Positions 1 to 11,812 of a DNA stretch of 64,000 nt are shown one piece after another. The notes beneath the pieces were generated by a model. The model was given only the letters and a program-made list of their open reading frames with translations, did not search any database and was not told where the DNA came from. Within the stretch, counting starts at the first letter, position 1. Every line of letters begins with the position of its first letter. The position numbers and the translations under genes were made by a program. This DNA comes from Ophioceras dolichostomum (taxonomy: Eukaryota; Ascomycota; Sordariomycetes; Magnaporthales; Ophioceraceae): contig PYST01000027.1 in NCBI GenBank assembly GCA_003049485.1, positions 62,001 through 126,000 on the forward strand. The letters are read 5' to 3'.

Positions 1-1437
1 TCGTTCCTGAACGGCGTCAGAGAGCCTGTGGTACGTCGCCTCGGCGTTGGCAATATAGGCGTCCCAGGACTCATTGACTGGCAGAATGACGGACGAGAGG
101 TGGCGCAGAGCCGCAAAGCTGACCGGGTGCGGGCAGACCTCGAGGAAGTTGGGGAACACGATCTGATAGACACGGTGGGTGACGGCCACGTCTGCTGCGC
201 AGTAATCCAGAAGCTCGTCGAGCTTTGCCAGCACGCCCTTGCGGTCGAGCTCGCCGAACTCATCCCGAACGGCCTTGTCGATCGAGATATTGAGGTGGAA
301 CTTTGCCACGTCCCGCAACGAGTTCACGGAGCTCCGGTCGACCCACAACTCCTCCTCCTCGTGCTGAAGGACGTTGCTGTTCAGCAGCTCCACCAGCTCT
401 ATGTTGGACGTTTCCTTCGCGATCTTGTCCCGCAGTTCCCGGTCCTTCTTGTGCTTCATCCACGTGGGACGTTGCTGTGAGCACATTCCGTTGACGGCGA
501 CGTGCAGCGACATGGTGTCCAAGAATGAGTTCCGCGTCTGCGAGAGGCTGTATTCCTCCAAGATCCTCGCTCGGTCGTACCCCACGTTGTGGCCCACGAT
601 GATGCGATCTTTGGTCGGGTCGCCCAGCGGGATGAGTTGGCGGTCGTTCTTGCTCTCCCCCAACAGCCATGGCGAGATCCAAGCGTACCACGCTGAGGGG
701 CCAGCAGCGCAGGCCATAACCGCAAACGGGCTCTCTTTCCACATGACCTCCGTGTCGAACGACAGCATGTTCTCGTCCGGCACATCGATCGGCTCTGCCC
801 TGCCGTCAGGGTAGTACTTCGTCCAGCCGCTCCGGCGCATCCATTTTCGCGGTTTTGGTGGAGGGTTTGCACGCGCGAACTGCTTGGCAAGTGTTAAGAA
901 GGGCTCTGCGGCGTCGACACCGAGCTTGTAGAAGTGCTCATCTAGCGACTGTCCCTGGAGCTGTGGCAGATCGAAGGCGATCGGCTCGGAGTTATCGGTG
1001 TTCTTCCCGAGAAGGTCATGTCGGGTCAAATGGTCCCTGGCGAGCTTGACGAGCTCTTGGGAAGGTGGGGTGTTTCCCTGTGGAAATATTTGCTTGTAGA
1101 TGTGCGAGCTGAGCTGCTGGACGTCTATCTCGTTGTATCGCGCCTCAGAGGAGCCTGGATAAGGGGTATTCAACGTTCCTTGTCAGATGGCGCACACATT
1201 GATGACAGCTGTGAAGAAACTAGATCCGGGGTCGATAGACATACGCGCGAGAGTCTGCGAGGCTGCCGGGGCCTGACGAAGCTCGGCATTCCCACTGGCA
1301 GTGGTGCCGGCGACCGGACTGGCGACAGCAGACTGCCATCGCACAGGTCGAGATGCGCGACGGCATCGGTGGCGCGCAAGCCGGACGAAGGAGCTCGCGG
1401 AACCACTTCCAAAGCGGCCGTCAATCGATTTGAGCAT
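1..1437 (-). CDS. mip1: Mitochondrial DNA polymerase gamma (N-terminal part, cut by window edge)
   Basis: Replicates mitochondrial DNA in the matrix (family A polymerase with 3'-5' proofreading). Exons are 1437-1245 and 1154 to the left edge; the intron 1155-1244 has a GTATGT donor, a CTGAC branch point and a CAG acceptor, and it removes an in-frame TGA. The 449 codons present cover the mitochondrial presequence (MLKSIDGRF start, rich in Arg/Ser/Ala and poor in acidic residues) and the exonuclease domain. The three exonuclease motifs are readable: ExoI FDTEV, ExoII VGHNVGYDR, ExoIII YCAADV. The linker and polymerase domains lie beyond base 1. The ATG at 1437 was chosen because it gives a targeting-type N-terminus and joins in frame to the conserved SSEARYNEI segment. 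The family call is firm; the exact first exon rests on splice logic only. Confidence 0.9.
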
Positions 1438-2730
1438 CCTACTGGCGGCGCAATCGCGTCGCGAGGATCATATCAACAGGATGGGAGATGGACTTCTGCT
1501 TGCCGTGTCATTTCCGTCCGTAGTGAAGCTCTCGAGGTACTAAGAAAGGATGATGATGCGAAGGAGGAGGAGAGACGACCATAGAAAAAAAAGTAAAAAT
1601 CGGGGGGAAGAAGTCTCCAGGGTCCACTACGTGTAGCCCACTATCGTCCCCTGCATTAACACCTGCAATTCGATTTCAGGGGCAACTTGAACTATCATCA
1701 TTCATGGTACGGAATATTGATCGCATCTTTTGCGTTGTCGAACGTTCGACTGTTGGATATATCATGACATATACTGCATTATTCATAGAGAGACTACTGA
1801 TGGATTTCTCCGCCTTGAGAGCATGGGAAAGGAGTCGAACTTAAAGCCTATGGCGGTCGCGTACTAGATACCAACCTGTCCAGGGTGTGGTACTTTTTAG
1901 GACGGCCAAATATGCTCTGGGATCCAGAGTTAGGCATGCATGCTTGTTCCGATCGGCTGTGTCAGTCTCTTAGTTGAAACATACGAAGAAAAGCTTGCTC
2001 AAAGCTACGATCTTCGATCTTGTGATATGAAATAGTTGGTGGGCGTAGAGGTCAACGCAACTCACCAGAGTGACAAAGCGCGAGGTCGTGATCGCATGGG
2101 CTGAGATAAAACGCACGGACCAGGACACGACCCAAGCGTTTTTATTGGTTAAGATACTCAAGGGGTTTCAGTGGCGATGGCCTAACGCCGATCGCGAAAT
2201 ATTGCACCGAGGATAGTCTCTCGGTGTCTTCTCAACAGCCCGTTCTTCTTTACCTGCTTTTGTAACCATCTGTATATTCAAAGATCCATTATCAAATCTC
2301 TCTATTTTTTTGACTTTTTGTGTGTTGTTGATTCAGCGCTGATAGTTTGTTACTCGGCTTTGTTCAATCTCTTATCGCCGAGCTGACATCACTGACTGGA
2401 CATCATTCAATGTTACCAACACGACGGGCTCCTCGACGACACATCCCTCAAATCGAGAGTTCGCTTCGAATTTTGCGGTCAAAGGGCACCCGCCCTCCTC
2501 TGCCTATCAGTTGTCCTTCCCTTTCTAGTATTTCTCTCATCAACTGCCATGCATAATTCCGAGAGTTAGCGCTCCAAAGATTCCCTCGTCACGGTGCATC
2601 TTTGTTTGCATCCCTCGAAGCCGCACCTCGACAAAGACTGCATTGCCCACCTCAGATTCCCGGCCTGTAACCGGAGCGTCTCGCGCTTCCTTCCAGCGAA
2701 ACCTTTCTTTCCGGAATCATTTCCACCGCC
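1438..2730. other. Intergenic: divergent upstream region of mip1 and slx8-like gene
   Basis: No gene recognised in these 1.3 kb. The region is AT-richer than the flanking exons and must hold the promoters and leaders of both divergent genes. Short open frames here show no domain or codon bias. Confidence 0.6.
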
Positions 2731-4153
2731 ATGCCACACCATATCGACTTGACTGGAAGTCTAGAGCGACTACCTTCATTCACAACTCGAACAACAACCG
2801 CCCTTGCCCCACAAGCCGTCCCACCGCCAGCTGCCAGCCGTCATCGACAAGCCGCCATCGTCACCCCTCAATCGTCCGTTTCCTCTGCTGCCGCCAACGG
2901 TCGGACCTCGACAACCGCGACACCAACCGCACAACCGGTGAGCCACGCCTCGGTTCCGCGTAGCCCTCCGATCGCTTTCTTTTCGCCGTCCTCATCCTCG
3001 TCTTCAGCGACGATTCCATCTGCTCAAGTCCACACACGTATGAGCTCCCAGGCGTCAAGCGGCAGTGGAACCAGCAACAACAGAAGCCGCCACAACAGCA
3101 GCCACCACCATCACCACCACCACCATCATCACCTCATCCACCACCACCGCCCCGGGCCCCACCGGACTCTTCAACATCTACAATTAATCCACCAAGTTTT
3201 CGAGAGTACGAGGACACTGTCCCGGCTAAACTTTCCCGATCCCCCAGACGGTGGTTCCCCGCCTGCGACTTCTCGAACCACGGAATCGAACCAAACACCG
3301 AGCCAACAACCACCTCCGGCCTCGACCCACCCCGCCGCACGGAGTCCAGTGAAGCGCGAAGAGGGCAACCACGAGTCGAGGGCATCACCATCCGCCGCCA
3401 TGCCTGTCACTACGCGTAAACGCTCTGCTGCTGGGGGCTCGTCGGCGGCGGCGACCGAGGACTCTCGACCATCCAAGCGAGCACGGCCAACCATTCAGCC
3501 GCGGCAACAAGAACAACCACCACAACAGCCACAACAACAACCACAACAACAACCACAACAACAACCACAACAACAACCACAACAACAACCACAGCACAAT
3601 GCAGGAAGCGGGGACGATTCCTTTATGTTTGGGGACGAGTTCGTTGACTGGGACGGCAAAGCGGAAGAGGATTCTGGTTCGGTCGACAAGAAAATCCCAA
3701 TCCACGATGTCATCGATCTTGTCGACACCGAGGTGGCTCCCAAGCCACCATCCAAGAACCAGGTCAAGCTCGGCACGCTCCAGTGTTCCATCTGTATGGA
3801 CGACATGACGAACTTGACCGCCACTCATTGTGGTAAGCTGACGACGGCCTTGTCACCTCCCTCGCTCACTCAACCTTGCTTTTACATAACTGATACTGAC
3901 TAACACCAAAAACGCAGGTCACCTCTTCTGCGGCGGCTGCCTCCACGGCGCCTTAACCGTCAACGCGAACAAGAGCGTCTGCCCCATCTGCCGGCAAAAA
4001 ATCGACCTCAGGCCAGACGGCACCCCGCATGCGAAGTCGTCCACCAAAGGCTTCTGGTCGCTTTCGTTGAAAATCATGACGGCTAACAGGAAGGGCAAAA
4101 GGAAGGACCCGAGTGGGGGCGGCGCCGAGGCATCGGGCCAGAGTCGTCGATAG
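2731..4153 (+). CDS. RING-finger E3 ligase, Slx8/RNF4-like (SUMO-targeted type)
   Basis: Probably a SUMO-targeted ubiquitin ligase acting in the nucleus on sumoylated repair and replication proteins. Exons are 2731-3832 and 3918-4153 (445 aa); the intron 3833-3917 (GTAAGC...GCAG) splits the glycine in the RING sequence HCGHLFC. The C-terminal RING begins near residue 350 with CSIC, then THCGHLFCGGC and CPIC, a C3HC4 pattern. A hydrophobic-acidic motif VIDLVD (about residues 327-332) before the RING looks like a SUMO-interacting motif, which is the reason for the Slx8-like label. The first 300 residues are low complexity, with His runs (about 3105-3150) and a long Gln/Pro tract (about 3505-3595). 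The RING is certain; the STUbL role is inferred from the SIM-RING arrangement, and another nuclear RING protein is possible. Confidence 0.8.
3505..3595 (+). repeat. CAA/CCA trinucleotide tract coding Gln/Pro repeats
   Basis: A near-perfect 12-base unit, CAACAACAACCA, is repeated about five times in frame, giving a QQQP repeat. It is preceded by a less regular Gln/Pro stretch. Such tracts vary in length between strains. It lies in the disordered N-terminal part of the RING protein. Confidence 0.9.
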
Positions 4154-5112
4154 GTACCTGGTGCCTAACTAACTGCACACTTTTTGCCTGCCTGTTCGCT
4201 CTCTCTCTCCCTCGGCCACGAACGAACGCTGGCGGGGAGTTCCTGGCCAAATCTGTTGCGACCTCGTCCTGGAATTTCCAGGGTGGCAGGAGAGCGACGA
4301 CGGCGCTGGATCCTCTTTCCTATTCAACTTAATGCTGCGACTGCGTGGCGGAGTGGCTAATACTATCATTCTCAAAAGAGTTGCATGTACGTTCAGGGTT
4401 TTCCCAGTGTTGTCGAATTGGTGGAAACGATCCGAAGATGGCGGCTTTTTTCTTCCCCGCTACTTTTTTGTTTTTACTCGCTTGTCAGAGCTGGTCGGAG
4501 TCGTCATAAAAGATACCCACCACTACTAAATGCATTTACATGGACACGGTTAAGCACGTTGCTTTTCCTGCTTTTCACCGGCAATTTTTGGCTCTGCTTT
4601 ACGTACATTACTTCCGCCGATGATTTTTTTTGTCAAGGATCATCACTGTATTTTATACGCAGTTGTGACAACCCATTGTAAGGGCATGACTGCGTACATA
4701 GCCCACATAGGAACCTAGCTTTACATGGCATGTTCAAATTACCCTTCCTCTTCGCACTGCCTTTTAAGCCTTGCGTTCTACTGCATGACAGGAATGGCTT
4801 TCCAGAGAAGGGTCTCTCTCGGGCCTATCGGAATGGCAGCATATAGGGAGTTACACAACATGGCCAGTCGCCAAGTCTTCGCGACGTCAAAAAAGTTCTG
4901 AGAAAGATCATTATTCAACACGGGACGAATGAGGGCTCAGATATCTTCTCTCTATGCCAGGGTAACAAACACTAAAATCAGAGCATCAAAGCTTTTGTCC
5001 CTTTCCGTCATTAAAAAAACAAACCAGGCAATCTATTATCGCCTTTTTTTCCGACACGCCGTCCTCTTCCTTTCTCCCTCCTTCTCCCCCATTCACGTTC
5101 GAGGGACAGACA
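4154..5112. other. Intergenic: convergent 3' regions
   Basis: Lies between the 3' ends of the RING gene and NUP192. It is T-rich and AT-rich after 4440, as expected for 3' untranslated and terminator DNA. No gene recognised. Confidence 0.6.
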
Positions 5113-8100
5113 TCAATGGAACAGGACCGGTGTCTTCCTTTGCTTCAGCTGTAGAGACCCGGTCTGGCTGTCCTCGAACTGTAGAGCGGGTAACGCAAGA
5201 CGTCAGTCAGCGCCACGAAGCAGGGAGATCGGAAGATATGCAGATCAAAAAAAAAAAAAGGGGGGGGGGGGGAGAGAGAGAGAGACTCACGTCTAGGAAT
5301 CCGGTAGCGGTAATAAGCACCATGAACGCGTCCGCAAGCTCCGCGACGCGCTCCTCCAGCCGCCGGTCGACGACGGTGCCGATGCCGGCCGACCGCTTCA
5401 GTACGTGCACGACCAGCATCCGGTGCTCCGTGAGGAAGCGGCGGCCCTGCGTCACGTTGTGGGCCCCGCGGCTGAGGATCGCGGCGCCGACCACGCGGGC
5501 CACCTTCACCAGGAGGGCGTAGTGGTCCGCGAGGGCCTTGGTGTTGCTGGGGTCTGTGGAAAAATGATATGATGAGTTAGGTCAGTAAGGACAGGCATCC
5601 TTGTCAGGGGCGGGCCGGGCGCAGGTTCTTGCAGCCAGCAAAGCTCGTGGAATATGTTGTTGTAAGACGTTACCTATTTGCAGTTCTGGATCCGCAGTGA
5701 AGAGACCGGACAGCTCGATGGCCCTGAAGAGGTTGGCCTGCAGCACGTACTTGGCGCCGTTGCGGGTCTGACAGAGCTGGAGGAGGAGCGCGAGCTTTGC
5801 GCTCTGGTAGGCCTCCAATTGCTCAAAAGTGCCTAAAAATTCAGAAGTAAGTAAGTACCTTAGCTACTATCCGGGTAGACAGTCGCGAAAGGTTCGCCAC
5901 CGCGAAAGCTCCAGGCGGCTTGCACCGTCCGTCTAGAGCCAAACGGCGCGAGGAAGTTAGGGCCATCACAACAACATACCCTCATGAGCGGCATTTGCAT
6001 TCCGCGCATCCTGCATCACCGTCTTGAGCGAGTCGACCAAGATCCCGATGAAGTTCAGCCGATTCAGGGCCTCGACGACCAGCACATCGCCGTCGCGCCG
6101 GTCCAGGTGGACGAGCGCGCCGAGCAGGATCAGCGCCGCGGTCTGGCAGGCCGGGTCGCCGCCGAAGGCGTCGTCGCATATCACCATCATCAGCCGCTCG
6201 CCGCACATCTGCACGGCGCGGGCGGCCTTCCTGCGATCGCCGGCGCCGGCGCCTTGCTCCGCTGCGTCGACGTCCGTCAGGTGCCGGTAGCAGATGGCGT
6301 AGTAGACGGTGCGCAGGTCGGCGCCGCCGGCGCGGCGGGAGACGGCGTGGAGACACACCTCGAACAGCTGGAAGACCTTCTCGCTGAGGAGGCTGCCCGC
6401 GGCGGCGTTCTGGGGGCCAGCGACGCGGCCGTTCTTGTTATGTTCGGTTACGGAGTCCAGGCCAGGAGGAGGGGCGGTGGCTGAGGATGAAGAGAGATCG
6501 AGCTTGAAGAGTAGCACTCTTGCCAGTCGAGCGAGCTCGTAGGCCTCGCCAGCCCTCTCGGAGCCGTACGCCTCGAGGCTGGGAAGGATGGCTTGCAGCG
6601 CCTGGAGAAGGAAGGCCACCTTCGCAGGGCCTTGGTGCTCGCTTGCCTCGAACATGACGAGTAGTAGGTTGACCCAGGCGGTAAGCACTCGACGCCGCTC
6701 CGCGTCCGCCTGGCCTTGTCGGTTGGTGTACACCAGATACTCAATCAGAACGTTCTCCTCGCGCTCCATCGCCGCAGCCTGCTCCGCCGTTGCGACCCGG
6801 CGAGCCTTGACCTCCTCGTTGTTCTTCAGGAGGATGATCTGCTTGACCCTGTCGACGTTATATCTCGGCGTCGTCGTCTTGGCCGCCGTCATTGATGGAG
6901 GGACCTCTTCCTCTATGCATACCCTCAGGTCGAGATTCCTCAAGTACGAGAACTCGGGCGCGGGGATGTCCCACTGCCCGTCTAAGGGCAGGAAGTCGTA
7001 GAGGTCAAATATGGAAGGAGACTTCTGCGACTCGTCCGCCGGGTCCGCCTCAGCGTCGTTCCTCTCGATGTGGCCATTGAGCGCGTCGAATATGCGGCGT
7101 TTGAGGCTCGGGAGGCGGCTCTGTGAGACGCTGCACAGCTCGGCGGCGATGTACTCAAGAGTCATATGTCTCATAGACAAGAACTCGATGAAGGCGGTGG
7201 CAGCCGGGGAAAGAAGGAAGCCAGGGTCGTTCATGTCTATTCCGTCCCATATGACGTTCCCTTGGAGAGTTTCCTCGCGGAGGAGCAGGTGGAAGACGAT
7301 GTCGTTCAGACGAAGCTCGTCCAGGACGATGGCGGACGACAGCGGTGAGCTCCACAAAACTGCGACAATTCGCAGGATTTTATGCTTGAGGGAAACCAGC
7401 CAGGACCGCATGCCCAACTGCTGGTCTCCGAAGGGGGCCTCAAGCAAGACCCTAAGCAGGTTGTGGAACAGAGAGGTGCGCTGATCGAACCGGCCGCCCG
7501 ATTCCACCGAAAGGCTGTCCATGCCGCACTTGAAACCCAAGAGGAGATGCGCGATGGTTGGCTTGTTCGGAGATGCGCGCAGACAGCCGTAGAGGAAGTC
7601 GAGGATGTACATCTTGATCTGGTAGTTTGGCGAGTCCGCCTCCCGGCCCAGGTCTAGCGGCACGATCATTTCGGCGATGAAGGCGCCCGAGATCGAGTCC
7701 GCCTCCCCGTCCTTCTCAAGCGCAACGACAGCCTTGTTGCGGTACGAATGGCGACCAGGTCCCGGGTTCCAAGCCGAGATGATCTTGGAGGATGTCGAAA
7801 TCTTCTCAAGGAGTTTCAAGCAGGCCATGGTGAGATCTGGGTGGCCGAGACCGCAATACCGTCCCAGGTCCGAAACGATCTCCAGGTGATTCATGACGGC
7901 CTCCTCGAAGCATGTGTACGAGGCATGGGGTACTGGCCGTTGGCGCTGGCCGGAATGGCGCCGGATGACCTGGCGGACGATGTCGAGATATGTGTCTTGA
8001 AGGTCCAGGACCTTGGACATCACCTCGACAGCCCGGATGATCCCGCCAATCAGCGGTGACTCTGGTGAGGCGCTGCCGATGTCGTTAGACTCCTGGTGGA

Positions 8101-10830
8101 CTGTGTTGAACATGGCCTCGACGACCGCGCCGTTGAACATCCACTCCATGACCCGGGCAAACGGGTGAAGGCGGACGTATGTTGCCAGGTCTGTCGTCGA
8201 TATGGCAGAGTCTACCGAGATTGTCGTCTCGTTTCCGAGAATGATCAGGTCCTCATTGAAGCTGTCGAGGCAGGTCCAGGCAAACTCCAGGCAAGTCATC
8301 CGCAGAACTCGCATCTGAGAGAGATCTTGCAGATCCTTCGACTTGGTGCCGAAGACATGACCAATGGCGTAGTCCACGTACGGCTCAATGCCCGGCATGC
8401 GCAAGCTGGCGCCAAGGGTCTCCTCGAAGGGCAGGGTGTCCTTCAGCAGACTGGACCCTTGTGACGGCGCAACGAGGGCTGTAAGAAGACCGACGAAGGC
8501 GTTGGGCTCCTCGAACCCGTTCCCGATCTCCTCGAACAGGGCGTCCATGAACCCGCCGGGACCCGCAGCTACAAGCGGGTTACGTTGAGAGCCAGTCGGT
8601 GCCTGATAAGCTCCCGAGACAAATGCCTCAACGTATTGCCAAAGGTAGATGCCGTCGTCTTTGGTTTTGAGTGTCAAGAGGGCGGCAAGGGCATAGAATG
8701 CGCATGCGCGTAATCTTGGGGGGATGTTGGAGCTTATGAGCTGCATTATAACGTCCGGCAAACTGAATTCGTTCATCTTTGTGAGCATGAACGTTCGCAC
8801 GACCTCGCTCTTCGAGCCCAGCTTTGCAATCAGGCGTAGGTAGCATTCCAGAAGCATCGCAGACTCAGGCTCGGTCTCCTGCTGCTCGCCATGGGCAACA
8901 TCGACGGGCTTCCCCGCGCGAAATCCATGCGACTGATGCTGCTGGGTTGGAGTCTCGCGGATCTTGATGGTGAAGAAAAGCAGCTCTTTGAAGATCTGGC
9001 CCCAGGTGAGGGACTGGGTCTTCCGCATCTTGCTCGTAGCGTGATGCCCCTCTTCGAGAAGAAACTCATGCGAGAACAGCGCGCAGGCCTCGTTTTCTGA
9101 TATCGACTGCAGCATCTCGCAGAATGCGCACACGAGTGGTGTCGATGCCCTCCTGGAGGCCCACTGCATGAACCCCGCCAGGTTGCTATCCGGGTCGGCC
9201 CAGAACGAGTCCGCCGCCTCCGGTCGGCCCTCGTAGGCATAGGAGATGATGACGAGGAATCGCTCCAGGTCCAGATCCTGTTCGTGGAACTGGCTGAGCT
9301 GCCGTTGCTCGTCCTCCTCAACGCGGAGCTTGCGCAGCACGTCTGGCATGTTGGTTATGAAAGCGTCGATGAAGTCCTCCAGCTGCGACATCAAGCACAT
9401 CCTGAAGAAGTCGGAAAACTGGATAGACTCTGAGGCTAATGGCGGCGACTTTCGCTGTAGCCATTGCCTGATGCCTATGCGAGAAGGATCCTGCCACTCG
9501 GGAGCCGCGACGTCAGCCGCAACCGACAGTATGAAGTCGAAAGACCCCTCTTTCAAGGCGTCCGCAAATTGCTTGGACCTCTCCTTCTCCTCTATAGTCC
9601 AGTGTCAGCAGCGCTATAGCGATCACGGACAGAATTGGTGGCTATAAGGGGTAGATACCTTTGTCGATGTCGATGTTTGGGTCAACAGGCGACCCCTCCA
9701 CATACCAGCCGCAGTACTCTGCAAGCCACCAGGCACGGATAGCTGGAAGGAGGAACGGCAGAGGCCGCGCATCATCGTCCAGATGCGGGAATATCTTCTT
9801 GTTGAGCTCTCTGGACTTGTCCAGATCGCCAACACCTTCAACAGAGCCGTAAACGCTAATATACGCCCCTAGGACAGGGAACAGATGAACTAGCAGGCAG
9901 CATTTTAGCAACCAGTCTCGTTGGTGAGGAGAATGGACGTATGAAACCTACCCAGTAGGTGATCGTACTTGTCGGCCTTTTTCAGGAGTTCCAACAGACC
10001 CTCGAAGTCCGACTGCTGGGTATGTCGCTTGTCGATGGCCGCGCAGAGAATCACAGAGAGAAGCTCGTGCTGCTGGATAAGACTGAGGCGACAGAACTCG
10101 AGGGTCTCGAGCTCGGGAGGCCTCGAGCCGCTCGTCTGTGCCAGGAGTGTCTTGTCCGAGAGCTTCTGAAGCCATTCCTTGATGAGAGCCATGGCCGCCA
10201 TGCACCTTGGCGCAATCTTCTTATCGGCAGGCGTTGCGGGTTCTCCGGGGGCCGGAGACATGAATATATAGGTTCCGACGAAAGATATAAACGCGCTTTG
10301 TAGGTCGTCGTCCATATCGTCGTCGTCGGCTATCTGGATCAGCAACCGCATGCAGTCGAGCGAGCACTTGCGCTGCTGGTGGAAACGGATGATGGCGCAT
10401 TCGAGGAGCGGCCTCCCGAGCGTGACTTGGTCATCCTGCGAGTCGAGCAGCAGCTTGACAGCCGCGATCTCGTCCAGATCCACCTCATCGGCCAGCTGGA
10501 GACTGTACTCCTGGAACTCCTTATTGAGCGCATATTCTTCGTCGCCGATCTTTACCTTGCCTAGGCAGTAATGGGAGGTGTTAGCAGAGCCATGCATAGA
10601 CAAGACCAAAGCGCTCGGAATTAGGAATGGGAAGAGCAAGACACACCAGATTGGACTGCGTCTCGGCTGCTTTGTTTCCTTGGTGGTTTGTCGAGGAACT
10701 CTGTGAAGACTGTGAGGAAGGGACCGAGCTCCAGTTCGACAGTTTGAATGCCATCGGATCGGTGCTCATAGACCGCCTCCAGGTCCCCGTGCAGGGACTG
10801 GAGGGCCTCGAGGACGGCTGATTCGGACAT
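5113..10830 (-). CDS. nup192: Nucleoporin Nup192 (Nup205 family)
   Basis: Large alpha-solenoid scaffold of the nuclear pore inner ring, which binds Nic96 and linker nucleoporins. Seven exons: 10830-10647, 10560-9952, 9868-9659, 9591-5980, 5832-5674, 5553-5291, 5178-5113, giving 1,700 aa, close to the family's usual size. All junctions are GT-AG and in frame (phase 1 at the first five, phase 0 at the last). The N-terminal part has the family hallmarks FLDKPPRKQSSR (exon 1), KIGDEEYALNKEFQEY, and ECAIIRFHQQRK before the long helical body. No catalytic motif is expected. The ATG at 10830 (MSESAVLEAL) is the first in frame; an upstream in-frame TTG was not used. Four short introns crowd the 3' end, and the last contains an A13-G13-(AG)n run. 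It is divergent from tel1. Confidence 0.95.
5247..5285. repeat. A13-G13-(AG)n simple repeat in last nup192 intron
   Basis: Thirteen A, thirteen G, then alternating AG, ending at the donor site of the last nup192 intron. Seen directly. It is prone to length error in sequencing and to slippage in vivo. Confidence 0.95.
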
Positions 10831-11812
10831 GAAGGGTGTTCTTTTCAAGGGCGGCGCATCATCGTCTAGGTCATTAGGCCAACCCCAGCTGCTGGGCTAC
10901 ACAAGCGCGAGTACAAGTCCTGCTCCCCCTAAGGACGCAGATAGTAGTTGCGCGATTCCGGATTCGGTGTGCCTCGTCGGAAAGTCCTCGTAGCGGTGGG
11001 AATCTGTGGGCGATATCGACGAAGCGCGTGCCGGCAAGTCGAGACGCGACCGCCTTTTTTTTCTGTGAAGTTGAAGCTCCACGAGAATGTCCGTTTGTTC
11101 TAAGTACAACGGGTACGATAGATTCGTGTTGCTCATCCGGCCGTTCTCATGTAACTGTACTTACCCCACAATTGTAGAGCTCGATTGTGGGTACCATTGG
11201 CGGCGCAAACAAAATCCCACTCCGTCACAGGGGCTGTGATGCCTGGAAGGCCCCGAAAAAGACCCCTGTTCGCAGCAGCACAGCTCGAGGCCGTCAGCAA
11301 CCAAGCTCCCAGAGCTGTCGTGCGCTGTCAACAAAAAAGACCGATGGCGTACTTCAAGCCCGAGAGCAATGTTTGCCTGCTCAAGTGTGCGATTTACAAA
11401 CCTCGACTCTGCCTGGACGCACTGGTCCGTCTTCGTTTGTTTCGACCAATTTGACGCGACTTCCACAAAGCAGTTGTCGGCCTGACTTGACTTGTAGCCA
11501 GTCTGAGCTGAGGAGCTGGAGAGCTCTCGCTGGTGGGAGGTGAATGAGCAACCAAACGCGGATGACAGCGCCGGTGGTCGCTCATAATCTGTCGATCTTG
11601 GTCGTCCAGCCAGGCTGCACTGCCAAGGACGCGTACCTGACATACTAGCTGCGTATAATACTTTACTTAAGTCCGCTTGAGAAGGGGAATCAGACAAGTT
11701 TCCTACCTGCCTCTACATTCTACCGAACTCGTTCGTTTTGGTGTGTCTAGCTGGCATCCACCTGATACCTTTCCATTCGTCCCATGTCATCCCAGGTGGG
11801 CGACCTGACAGG
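10831..11812. other. Intergenic: divergent promoter region of nup192 and tel1
   Basis: About 1 kb between two divergent start codons. I see short spurious open frames on both strands but no gene. Confidence 0.6.

Noticed and set aside
28..814. Several plus-strand open frames over the mip1 exon
   Set aside because: They overlap the minus-strand exonuclease coding sequence, whose motifs are clear; these are antisense shadows.
1800..1910. T-loop-like GTTCGACTCC on the minus strand
   Set aside because: The flanking five bases do not pair as a T stem and no anticodon arm is found upstream.
3410..3592. Minus-strand frame of poly-valine opposite the Gln/Pro tract
   Set aside because: Produced by the trinucleotide repeat; not a gene.
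4330..4420. tRNA-like start (GTGGCGGAGTGGCT...)
   Set aside because: No T-arm with GGTTCRA and no acceptor stem pairing at the right distance.
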